This document shows positions 31,898 to 44,500 of a DNA stretch of 64,000 bases, one piece after another. The stretch covers positions 28,209,409 through 28,273,408 of the forward strand of contig OY727093.1 in the NCBI GenBank assembly GCA_963402885.1. Direction: 5' to 3'. Each line of letters begins with the position of its first letter. The stretch's first letter is position 1. Source of the DNA: Antedon bifida. Lineage: Eukaryota > Echinodermata > Crinoidea > Comatulida > Antedonidae. The position numbers and the translations under genes are program-made. The notes under the pieces were generated by a model. It was not told the origin of the DNA and made no database searches. It saw nothing but the letters and a program-made list of their open reading frames with translations.

Positions 31898-33129
31898 TCA
31901 CATAAAAATGCTACTGTATATCTCTTGTTTTCATCTTGTGCATATTTTACAATAGTTTATTTTTCTTATGTCAAAATTGTATTTCCTTAATTTTCTTCTG
32001 GGCCTTATCATGGGCATTGACTTCATGAACAATTTCCTTCCAGTCTCAGTGGCCATCTGTAAAATAAAATAATATTGTAACCTCTTTGGAGATACCATCT
32101 TGTGAATATTCTATACAATAAGATAGAGTATGAGTAATTTACTTTATTTGTCTATTGAATTTATTACAGAAAATTTAATTTTTTTTTTTGGCATTGTCAC
32201 CTTCTGTCTTAATATCATAATAGACATTGGCCCATGAACAAATTCTCTCCACTTTAAATCTGTCCGTGGTCATTCTTGTGTAATTTCTATTCTGGAAAAA
32301 AAGATAAACATTTCAACTGTCACAAACAACAACATAGTAAATTAATGTTTGCAAATAAAATGAAAGAAAGAAATCAGAATGAAATTGAATGTGTACAATT
32401 AATCACAACTGATATACTGATATTACATTAAAAAAAATTAAGATGGTGTTTATTTTTCATTAACTTTCAACTGTATTTGACGATGAATGTGTATCAATCT
32501 CTGTTGCACATGCAGTCAATCATGACTGACATTCAGGGACTTGACCTATGACATGATAACCCCAGTAAATTTCAAAGCAGTATTAAATTATTATTCTATT
32601 ACCAATTCTTATCAAGTTGTTCAAATATAACTAAATTTATTCTTTTAATCAAAATGTCAGACAATTTAAATGTTGATTCTCAACTTTTACCTTGAAGCTG
32701 TAAATTTCTGTAATGAGAAGAAAATTGAAATGATAACAGTTTTGGCCTTGTGGAGAATGCTTGCTTTATTTTCAACAAGGTAATTTTTAATCTTGGATAG
32801 TATGAGGAAATTGCTGGTAAATTGTCAATATCGAGGGTCTAATTGTTTCTAACGCAAAGAAAATAAAGTTAAATAGTGTGTGAATAAATTGTATTTTCAT
32901 TGGTAGTAGAAATAGGACCAATGTCAAGTAATACCATAAAGTGATATAGTGATATACCGCGTATAGTGGTTTAACAAAGCATTTCGCTAAAAATGCAGTT
33001 AAGTAGAGAGATTCACAAAACACATTTAATTTCAGCTTTAATAAGAAATGTTCATTTGGATTTTTTATTAACATGCATATAATGATCGCAACACAATGAC
33101 GAGGTGGGATGCAAGTGAGTTAACCAATC

Positions 33130-33320
33130 ACAAGCAGTGCTGTAACCACGAGAAATAAAGTGGTTCGATGATCGCACGAAAGGAGAACAAACTCTGTTCA
33201 AGCCACAGGCTTGTCAAAGGCCTCTATGAAAAGTGGTCAGGTTGAAACCTTACCAACCATATTGGTAGACTACAGCCACGACAAGCTACCCTTCGACGGG
33301 TCCATGACGTCGTGATTGAT
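33130..33320 (-). repeat. Dispersed repeat, inverted relative to 36309-36465
   Basis: The reverse complement aligns with 36309-36465 through 'tttcaacctgaccactttt', 'gaggcctttgacaa', 'tggcttgaa' and 'ctttatttct'. The copies differ at many sites, so the pair is old. Confidence 0.7.
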
Positions 33321-36308
33321 TAAATAACCCTAACGTTAATGCATTGTTTTGAGTACATGGTATCAAACCTTTTTGAAAGTAGGTAAAAATCACAGCTGAA
33401 GTTTCACTCAAGTGATGTTGTTTACATACTGTAGGTTGCACAATACCATTGTTTTGCAGATGTTTTACAAATTAAATGCAGTAATATAATTTTTAAATGA
33501 TCCTTAAATTTATGTTTACTGGCCTTTTAACTGCAAACGGAAGAGATCTGGATTAAGCCCTCTTTGAACACAACCACAATTAGTCTCCAGTCTATGCTGG
33601 TCGATCTGCATGTCAGGACCCTTCCGCTGTGGTTTTCAGATGGTAACAGGTCTTGGACCCATATCTTCTCACCATGTTAGTCAAATTCCTTTCATTATTG
33701 TACCATATCATCATATCTATCAAAGTTAAATAGCCCAATAAAGCATACCAAATAGCCCACTGTGGTACAAGGCTTTGATAAAGCCTTTAACACTGATAAA
33801 ACTCCTTGACCAATGAGATGACCATTGAGTTTGACCCCTAGAATGTCCAAGGTTATGAGATTTACATCACAAACTTGCAAGTTGCAGACCACAATTAGTC
33901 AAATTTCAACAACAAGTTCAGTAAATAATGTGCTATGTACTGCAATTAAAGGTAATATAATATTTTACATGTGTTTGTCATTGTTGTTTATGTTTGTAAT
34001 TTCCTGTGGTTGAGTGAATGTTTATGGTTTTCCAATCTTCAACACCAAGGTTATAAATCAGTAGTTGGTTTAAACTTGTATTCCACTGCTGGCAATAGGA
34101 TAGGGTACTTCTGTATAATCAGTATAACTAATAACCCATTCTGTATTAGCCTAGATAAAAGATTTGATAATGATATTAACAAATTTGTTTTAGAAAGTAT
34201 TTCAGGTCATCAGCTTACAAGAATTGAAAAAAAAAAACATAAACATTCATTTACAATTTTTAAAATAAATTTTTGACTAAATAAATTAGAGCATGGTTCA
34301 GACCATTTTAAGTATTTCATAAATTCCCACGTACGCTCATAATTTTGCGTGCCCACTGCGAAAGGTACGTGTATATAGACCCAATGAACATTTGAAAGAT
34401 TGTTTATCATGATTCCGGATCCTTTTTCACTTTTTACCCCGGGCAGAGATCGCAACTTCTGAATTCCTTGTTTTGTTAATGTTTTGTTGAAACTGAAAGG
34501 AATAAAATAGATAAAATGTATTGAAAAGTTAAACAGCTAAATTATTGTGTTTAATTTATTTCTATTGAAATTTTTAAATAACCGTGTGAACAATTTGAAT
34601 CTTTACAATTACTATAATAATGACCAGATAATAACAAATAATCTTCGTTCTTGTTTGATAAGTGTTATTCAACATGTACAATGACACATTATGCTTTACA
34701 GGACAATCCTCTATTCTTTTGAACAGTAATATATTTTATATATTATAGGGTTTTGCCCTTTTTGCCTCCACAGAAATGCAAAGATGGCAATTGCACACAG
34801 TAGATCTTATTTACAGTATTTAATCGGTTTTACTTTGTAGTATAACTATGTACTGTAGTTGTTAACAAACGTAAATAATCCTTACCATTTGATTGGTTTA
34901 TTTTGTGATGTGCTGTTGGTTATTTCGTCCTAAGCACAGGTTAATTGAATATTCAATGGTACTAATAAATGGCCAGCTTTTAACAAAAAATTCCCCCATA
35001 TTTTGATTCATACATTTTAACAGTTTTAAATTTATTTGATATACAAGATATGGTTTATGTAATTTTTTTCAATTTTTTATCTAGATAGTAGGCCTACTTT
35101 ATACAAAGTTAATATTGCATCATATTTTTAAATTCTGGGAATTAATAAACTGCTTTTTCTTGTTTCATATACCTTGACATTTGACCTTCGTTGGTATTAC
35201 AATCTTAGGAAACTTGTTCACTTCCTTTCGTACATTGCAGCTGCGTTAGGAAGCTTAGTAAAAGTCGCTATAGTTGTGACCATTGGTAACTGTTGTTAAC
35301 TTCAGTAAGTATTTTAGTAGTTTTGTTTATACATTGATTATGATATACAAGACCCCTTATTAAAGGGACAATTCGGGACTAAACACAAACGTTAATAGGA
35401 GTTTCCCTTGATGTGTTGGATGTCGATAGTATTATAATTTAACTGTCTATGTCGTTGTATTAAATTTGATTTGTTATTAGATTTTTCTTTTTGTTTTTAG
35501 TTAATAAGAATAATGTAAATATTTCAGGGTATATTTAAGTACAATATTGATCTTGGATATCTAAGAAAAAAAGATAATTACTTTTGGTTAACCATGATTG
35601 ATAGATTGCCATCTATATAATTACGAAGTTTTGAGTAAGTGCTGAATCTGTATATTTAAAAATCTTGGTATATTTTATTGTTAAATATTTTGTACATAAA
35701 CAGGTTGAAACAGAATCTAGTTACTGCAGTAACTACAGTATAATACTGTGGTATTTGAAAATGTTATTCAACTTAGTATAATGTCTAATAACAAAACTAA
35801 ACTTTTTATATTAATACAAACATGTATTACAATGGTATCATCAATGGTGTCTATAATTCAATAATCATACTATTTCACTTAAGTCAATTAGACAGAATTA
35901 CAATTTTACTTAAGTTGTATTCACTTTGGAGTTTTTGAATTTTAAAATGGTGAATAATATGTGGCCATTGGTTGGATACATTTTCTATATTTTCGTAATT
36001 GAAAAAACTAGACCCATTTATTGATATCAACATGTAAGACTATAAAGAGTGTAAAGTCTACCAACTGATAAAGCACCTAATTGTCACTATAAATAAGCAC
36101 ATAACAATGTGTACATAAATCAATATAATCCATGGCATAAGCTTGACATTTGTGTAGTATTTTCTAGGTTATACAGTATCACTAATTGTGTCAACCATTG
36201 TTTACTGTACCAGGATATATGTAGTATATTGGATTGTTTTATTTTTCAACAAACCTAAAGTGAAGCTGTAACTGGCACTTAACTAAAAGTAATGAAGGAT
36301 CTAGTCGC

Positions 36309-36608
36309 AGGGCCGTAGCCACCAGTATAGTTGGTATGTTTTCAACCTGACCACTTTTTCACAGAGGCCTTTGACAACCCAGTGGCTTGAATAGCGATTG
36401 TTCCCATTTCTTGCAAATCCTGCACTACTTTATTTCTTGAGGCTACATCACTGAGTCGACATATTATCTGTAAAATTGTTGAGTGTTATACTATGCTGCA
36501 TTGAAACACTGGTAGGCCTACTCATCATATCATCAAAGTTAAGCAACGTTGGGCCCGGTTGGTTGCGTTATTTGATTGGCAACCATCTGAGAAGATCTGG
36601 TTTGAGAG
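36309..36608 (+). repeat. Dispersed repeat with a 5S-rRNA-derived segment (SINE-like)
   Basis: Positions 36523-36566 read 'aaagttaagcaacgttgggcccggtt', the conserved core of metazoan 5S rRNA. Upstream 'tatactatgctgcattgaa' fits the 5S stem after 'cataccacgctgaa', and downstream 'ttgattggcaaccatctgagaagat' fits 'ttggatgggtgaccgcctgggaa'. Substitutions and a small indel at 36567-36577 make it a derived copy, not a gene. 5S-headed SINEs (SINE3 class) are known in animals. The preceding 36309-36465 is the dispersed repeat also found inverted at 33130-33320. Confidence 0.55.
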
Positions 36609-38501
36609 AGTGTGCAATGATAAGGGAATTGGACTTGGGTCAGTGTTTCATACAATAATTGAAGGTGCTGGAGAAGCTTTTTGGATTCAGGACTTGGGCC
36701 CATCTTTTATATATATTTTTACTCCATATTGTTCACAGTAACTTGCTGGTCTGAACTCAATGTGGCCACAATGGTGGTCCTTATCAACCTCAATCAGATA
36801 TTAAACTGTCTCTTGGTTCCTCTCGTGATTTGTCTATTCTTTTAAATCATTACGATATTTGAGTTCTTTCTTTCTTCTCTACTGAAAGTGTCTTGTACAA
36901 AATATGGTGTGTCAGTTAATCAGGTTTTCACTTATTAGTTTTATCTTCGTGTGGTATTTTAGTTTTAAAACTTTAAAAATTGACAAAAACCAAAGGAAAA
37001 AATAATTTTTTAGAATTAGATATGAAGTTAAAATACAACATGGTTTATTTTTGTATGAGTGTTAACTTTCTTAACTTACAATATTGTATGTGTTTCTTAT
37101 ATATGTTTGTTAAACAAACATTGTCAGACTTAAAGTGCTGCTGTTTTGTATGTTGTTTATATATACCAAAATAAATAAATAAATTACTCATTACATATTC
37201 GTAATCCATGTACTGAATCGTCGCCAAAATAACTATGAAATTATGCATGCGCATTCCATGAGATGAGCATGTGAAAATGTGCATTTTCCTTGCGTTTTCA
37301 ACTAAATTCAATTCAACTTTTATTTCATTTATATCCATATGGTACATATTATAAATATAACTGTGCCTGATTTGTTTATATTTTTTTAAAGAAATACAAA
37401 GTATTATGTAACAACCATAACAAAAATGTTTACGTTTATTTACTTCAACTTTGTGTTGTACATGTGGTCAATAGCTTTAGCCTTATTCTAGGAACAACTA
37501 TGGCATTTGATGTTTATCAATAAAACAGAACTTAATGTTGTAAACAGTAAATGTAATACCGCATATCCTGAAATTGCACAACTTGCTATACAATCGTTGC
37601 CTTCAGCTATGTATTAGACCAAAGGAGACTTAATTGGTGTAATGTCAGGGTTATTTGTATACAAAATGGAAATTTATATAATCATGAGTGGATACCATGT
37701 GAACTTACTTCAAAATGAATGTAATTTTGCTTCTTTTTTTTTTTCCAATATGGAGTTTTCAATCATGTTACTACATATTCAGAATAAAGATAGCAGTTGC
37801 CAGAGTGAGATTAGTTTGCTACTTACCTGGATAAACTGGCATAGGCCTATCACACATCAACAAGGAGCGATTGAAGCGTGTAATTGTAATCATAGCTGTT
37901 ATTTTCCATTGATTAGCTTGACATTTAAACTTGTGCTTTGTTACTGCTTTGGCCAAGATAGTTTTCTCAGTTTTGAGGGTTAGCTCAGTATCAAAATGCA
38001 ATTTATTGCATTGAATCTTTTCAGTGATAAAATAAAGAGGATTATCATATACTCTATATCCACTATCAAACTGAACTTTTTATACTGAGCAACATTTAAA
38101 GTTTCCCCAAAAACAATAAAACATAAGGAGTGATGCAATGAAGCTTAAGAAATTTAAGCAATGAAATAATTTTGAATCTATGTTTCCTACATACCATTAA
38201 AATAGGAAGCTTTTGATTTGGGATGATCTAGGTCAAGTCAATCAATGTGTCATCGTCTGGACCTAGAAACCATCAAACCTGTGTCGAGGTGGGGAGCGAG
38301 GACACATGCCCCTATATTCGCGCACAAAATGTCCTAATATCACATAGTTTGATTGTTATTCTTGGCTTGGCTCCCCAATTGTAAAGCGAAAGCATTATAA
38401 ATAGTTCGCATCATTTTTATTATCGGTTTGTTATATTTTATAGGTGAATGAAGACATAGTTGCAGGTTTCAACCTTGCTGGTTGTCAATAGTTTTATCAC
38501 C

Positions 38502-41500
38502 ATGGTGGACACGTCACCAGTTGTGCTTCAACTCCAGGCTTCATTTTCAAATAGTCATAGTGACTCGATTACAACGGTGAAAAACATTACAGATGAGTCA
38601 TATGTAGATAAAAACTGTAACGACACAACGGAAGAACAAGAGAAAACAGAAAGGTATTATTATTTTAACATGAATAAAAGAAATATTGTTTAAAGATGCA
38701 CTGTACGATTTCTCTTTGTGTCTACACTACCAAACTAGTTTGACAAAAAGTGTGTTGTGCCCAAATATGGTAGTTATATGGGCACATCATGTCCATATGG
38801 GCACATCATGTCCATATGGGCACATCACATTATAGTTTGATAGTTTTGAAAGCAAACTGATTTGCTTTTCTGTAGATTGTCACAATTGACAACACTTTTA
38901 TGTTAACACTACTGTGTGCTTCTGTATATTGTCGGTTCACACTTGAGAAACACAAAGTTATTTTTATCTTCATCGTTGCGTTGCGTCCAAATGGGAACCA
39001 ATCGAATGTCTCAACCATAGCGCTTGGTGAAACTCTTGTGACTGTATTGATAAGCATACATACCTTATTTGTAAATCTTCTTTTGAGTTGTAAGATAAGA
39101 AAAGTTTCATTTTCAATATTATAACAATTGTTTAGTCTTTACAAAATTATTATGAAATTCTACCATATGATTTCAGTGATCAAGATTATGAAAATTATGA
39201 AATGGAAAATCGCTTTCGCCAAAGATTAGGTAGCGCCGCGTCGGTAATGGATGCCAAGAACCATGCTTTTGAACGTGTAAAAGAGGAACTCCGCAGTGCA
39301 CAACAGGTAACGTATACGAATCAATGAAATCCGCATAAATTATTAATAAGTGTATTATTTGATATTTTCTTATTGTTTTATAATAATAGATAAATATTTA
39401 TTTATTTTATTTATTTCAATTCTTCATACCAACAGCGAGTTATCGCCACTTACAGATAGATTTAATTTATTATTTTTCAAAACTACTATTTTTACTAATT
39501 ACAAAATATTTTTTTAGTGAGAGAGTATATCAGTTTTTAATGAACATATTGACCACATTTGGTTAACTGTAGATTGAATGATGTTTTTTTATGATGTTGA
39601 TATTTTTGTCATACAGTTTAACAATATATAGATTTTTTTTATGAAGGATATAACAAATTACAAAAATGATGACCTAGCTACAATATGAGCATAAACCTAA
39701 AGCACAATTTATTGTTGTTACTTACTATTTATTGTTGAAGTATTATTAGCTAAGTTTATTGAAGTTCTTTCCACGGGAAATATTTGGGAAATTTATTTAC
39801 AATGAAACTAAAACCAAATGATTCAATTGTTTACAAGTATAGTATATATAGACCAATTTGTTAGTTTACTTTAGATATTAATAGACATATTAAATGCATA
39901 GATTTTTAAAATGAGATACTGACATTGATATAAATTAATTATTAAATCAAATTTTTAATATTTGGCAGAAAAAGTTCTTAATTTTTACTGCTTTTCAGGT
40001 ATACATTAGAACCCCTCCTTTGGAACACCTATTCAGAGGACACTAATTATTAAAAGGACACTTTTCTGTGGACGTACAAACAACAATAACTGTATATGTT
40101 TTAACACAAGGCCAACCCCATTAAGGGTCCCAAAAGTGTCTCCTTAATAGGAGTTTTACTGTGATAAACTTTATCTTTAAGAAAAAATCATGACAACATA
40201 ACAGTTATATAATAATGAAATTGTTGCTACACAGATGTTAGTATAACCTTTCTGACCATCTTATCATAGTGTTTTAAATGATTGTGGAAACTATGTATGA
40301 TTGTTTTAACGGCTATTTCCGTTGTCATTTCCTTTATTACCCTTTACGTCCTGGAAGGAAATGAATTACGAACATCTATCTGCAACAGTATATACTTTAA
40401 TACACCAATCTTTCAAAAGTTTGTTTACTAAAAATTATTATCGCCCACACGATGGATTGATATAATAAAATAAATGAATACTGTATATTCTCAGGTATAA
40501 TCCCAATTCGGATCTAATCCCACCTCCTACTTTAAATGTCTGATTCCCGGGTATAGTCCCAGTATTAACTTTTGATCTGGATGTAGGTTTTTCAGATTTG
40601 TTTTTTTTTTTATTTATTTGCTGGTTTGGAAATAAAATAAACAAACTTTTACCAATCATTTTTTTCCTGAATCATGGTTTCTCTGGGTATAGTCCTAATT
40701 TTGTGTTCTAGGGGGTGGGATTATACCAAAGGATATACGGTACAATATCACACATACTGTATGACTTTTCCTTTATAGACACCCCCTTTAAGTCCTGTCG
40801 TGTGAAACAAACAAGGGACAACATGTTGTAACACTACAGCTATCCAAGGGACATACTGTACCTAGCGGACACTTTGTTGGATTCTGATAGTGTCCCCTTA
40901 ATATTGCCTTTATATAATATGTTCAACATAAACTCTTCACTTATAGAATGGTTGTAGAGTTCCTAACCTTACAGTTTGTCTCCAAACTTATTTTGGCCTC
41001 CTTCTGCACACTTTTTATTTACTAGTGTAAGTTTGTTCTGTAAATGTAAATGTTATTTGGGTGTGCACAGAAAAAAATAAAAACAACAACCCATTGTTTG
41101 TGCATTTTAAACATAGACACAATTCTACTTAATTTAATACTTATGTAAATTTTATTTTTACAGTACCTGAGTGGTCTTTCATAAATATACGTTTCATAGG
41201 TTGCGTGATATTTAAAAATGTTTTTTCTGATAAATCTTTAATGTAATGCACACTTCATCTTTCCACTTAAGTAGGAGTTACTGTAGCAGAAAGAAATATC
41301 CAATGCTAATGGTATATGTATTATTTGTATCCTCCTGAGATCTGCATCATACATATTAATGATAAGACCATATGAACATATTCATATTACGTTGACTCGG
41401 TTTTAAAACGTGGATACAATATTTTGAGCCGCAAATTGAACTTTGGCATTTCGTGTTTGAGTCTTCATTTTAAATTTTAATTTTTGTACTAAAAAGTAAT

Positions 41501-44500
41501 TTAAAGTGGGGAGATTTTTAATATTTATAACCTAAAATATATTTTGTTACTATTTATTTATTTATTTATTAAACTTTGTTTAATCAGGGTGACTCAAAAC
41601 AGCCGGGGCTGACATGCATGAGGCCCTCAACATTTAAAAAACGGGAACGATACAAACACTATACTAGCGAACTAAGATAAAATGTCTTTGTCGACCTTTC
41701 ATATTTTGTCTTATTTTACCGTAATAGTGTTTTCCCTATGTGGTTGATTTTCTCTTTTTAAAAAAATATAATAAATTCATAAAGCAGAACACTATTAAAA
41801 ATAATAATAGTTTGTCAAAAAGTAGTTCGTACAGAGATGTCATTTTAGCACTTTGAGTACTTAATTCAAACCCTTAAATTTGTATCAAATAACATTTTCA
41901 CTATTAAAAGTAAATAAAAGTAGCACTGTTTATTACCAACAAAGAGTGTTAATTTTAATTTTTCAGTCCTTGAATAGTTATCTATTTTAGCGATCAATAT
42001 CGTAGATATAACAATCTTTAGAGCACCATCAGCATTATAAATATAAAGCTCTATAGATGTAATCTTACAACAAAAGGTGGTTGAACCAAAGAGTATAATA
42101 TATACATAGTACCTCACTGTTTATATTTGTTACTGTTTATTTATCAGAAAAATTTAACGTCCATCGTAATTTCTATTGAAGTGTATACAATAGCATCTTT
42201 GTAAGTGTTACCTTAAAGAAGTACATAATTCTAATAAAATTTGATAGAATGAAATATTGAATAAATCAAATATAGACTACTGAAATCTAGAGAGAGTGTG
42301 TAGCCTACTCTCCAGACTACTGAAATCTAGAGAGAGTGTGTAGCCTACTCTCCAGACTACTGAAATCTACAGAGAGTGTGTAGCCTACTCTCCAGACTAC
42401 TGAAATCTAGAGAGAGTGTGTAGCCTACTCTCCAGACTACTGAAATCTAGAGAGAGTGTGTAGCCTACTCTCCAGACTACTGAAATCTAGAGAGAGTGTG
42501 TAGCCTACTCTCCAGATTACTGAAATCTAGAGAGAGTGTGTAGCCTACTCTCCAGACTACTGAAATCTAGAGAGAGTGTGTAGCCTACTCTCCAGACTAC
42601 TGAAATCTAGAGAGAGTGTGTAGCCTACTCCCTAGACTACTGAAATCTAGAGAGAGTGTGTAGCCTACTCTCCAGACTACTGAAATCTAGAGAGAGTGTG
42701 TAGCCTACTCTCCAGACTACTGAAATCTAGAGAGAGTGTGTAGCCTACTCTCCAGACTACTGAAATCTAGAGAGAGTGTGTAGCCTACTCCCTAGACTAC
42801 TAAAATCTAGAGAGAGTGTGTAGCCTACTCCCTAGACTACTAAAATCTAGAGAGTGTGTAGCTTACTCTCCAGACTACTAAAATCTAGAGAGTGTGTGTA
42901 GCCTACTCTCCAGACTACTGAAATCTAGAGAGAGTGTGTAGCCTACTCTCCAGACTACTGAAATCTAGAGAGAGTGTGTAGCCTACTCTCCAGATTACTA
43001 AAATCTAGAGAGTGTGTGTAGCCTACTCCCCAGACTACTGAAATCTAGAGAGAGTGTGTAGCCTACTCTCCAGATTACTAAAATCTAGAGAGTGTGTGTA
43101 GCCTACTCCCCAGACTACTGAAATCTAGAGAGTGTGTGTAGCCTACTCCCCAGACTACTGAAATCTAGAGAGAGTGTGTAGCTTACTCCCCAGACTACTA
43201 AAATCTAGAGAGTGTGTGTAGCCTACTCTCCAGACTACTGAAATCTAGAGAGAGTGTGTAGCCTACTCTCCAGACTACTAAAATCTAGAGAGTGTGTAGC
43301 CTACTCTCCAGACTACTGAAATCTAGAGAGAGTGTGTAGCCTACTCTCCAGACTACTGAAATCTAGAGAGTGTGTAGCCTACTCTCCAGACTACTGAAAT
43401 CTAGAGAGAGTGTGTAGCCTACTCTCCAGACTACTGAAATCTAGAGAGAGTGTGTAGCCTACTCTCCAGACTACTGAAATCTAGAGAGAGTGTGTAGCCT
43501 ACTCCCTAGACTGCTGAGTACCTTCAATTTCTGAATACCAGGTATTACCCGATATCTATTAAGAAAGTATCTTCACCTATTATGTTATACCCAAGTTTAA
43601 TATAAAACGACAAGTATCTTTCTGTCTCTTTTGTTATTCCAGGGGCCGGATTTAGAGTAAATGGAAATAAATGCTTTTGTAGATAATAAAAGAAAGAAAG
43701 TATTAAGCTTTAATTTAACATAAAAAATACAGATAGCCCCTAAATAGTGAATAACACAAACACTATAATTAAATAAATAAGTTTGTAACCTTTGTAATAT
43801 TTATATTGTACATAAAACATAATTCAGCATAAATGTACTGTACTGTAATTGACATTTGTCACAAGATGCATTCACTCACCAGCATCGGGGTTGAGAATCT
43901 CGATTTTACAATATTACACAACAAATATAACTATTTTGATGACACGCATTCTCTTACAGGCACTGGAGTTAAAAGATGAGGAAGTTGCTCTTATACGGGA
44001 AAAAATGGATCACGAAATTGAAGAGTTAACTGCCAGTTTGTTTGTGGTAGGGATTTCTTTAAGTGCTGTAATATCGTATTTGAATTACTGTAGTTTAATC
44101 GTGCATAGACTTTATTTCTTCGATATTTTATTTTGCAGGAAGCCCATGCTATGGTAAGAGAAGCCAATCTAAAGCAAGCTGAGGCAGAGAAGATTTTAAA
44201 GGAAGCCCAGGGAAAGGTAATTAAATTATGACATTCTAAAAAATCTGGTAGCTTAGAAAACAATTCCAGTAAGCGGACAGTTTAATATAAAGAGCTATTT
44301 AAACAGCTTCAAAGCGTGAAGTCTATTGGCTACACCTGAAAGCTGGAGAAAGTAGAACATCATTCTAGCTTCTCTGCCCTTTATTTATTTTATGTCTTTA
44401 GGCACATGTGGCCAAGGATTACCAATAGTAAATAAATCAGATCAGATAGGTAGTAATACCCTTGATGCAGGGGCTATTTTGTGAACCAGTTCACCAGGGT

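Larger units (their letters stand above)
31898..38501. other. Noncoding stretch upstream of the first RAB3IP coding exon
   Basis: No coding exon recognised. It holds an inverted dispersed repeat pair (33130-33320 and 36309-36465), a 5S-like tract (36487-36608) and one end of a 'ctacttacctggata' MITE at 37818-37857. A possible 3' acceptor for the first coding exon is 'ttgcag' at 38460-38465, 36 bp before the ATG. Confidence 0.5.

Noticed and set aside
33695-33760. Second 5S-like tract ('catatctatcaaagttaa')
   Set aside because: Only a short stretch matches and the diagnostic 'gggcccggtt' core is missing.
42274-43516. CRISPR-like regular repeats
   Set aside because: Units are head-to-tail with no unique spacers, in an intron of an animal gene; this is a satellite.
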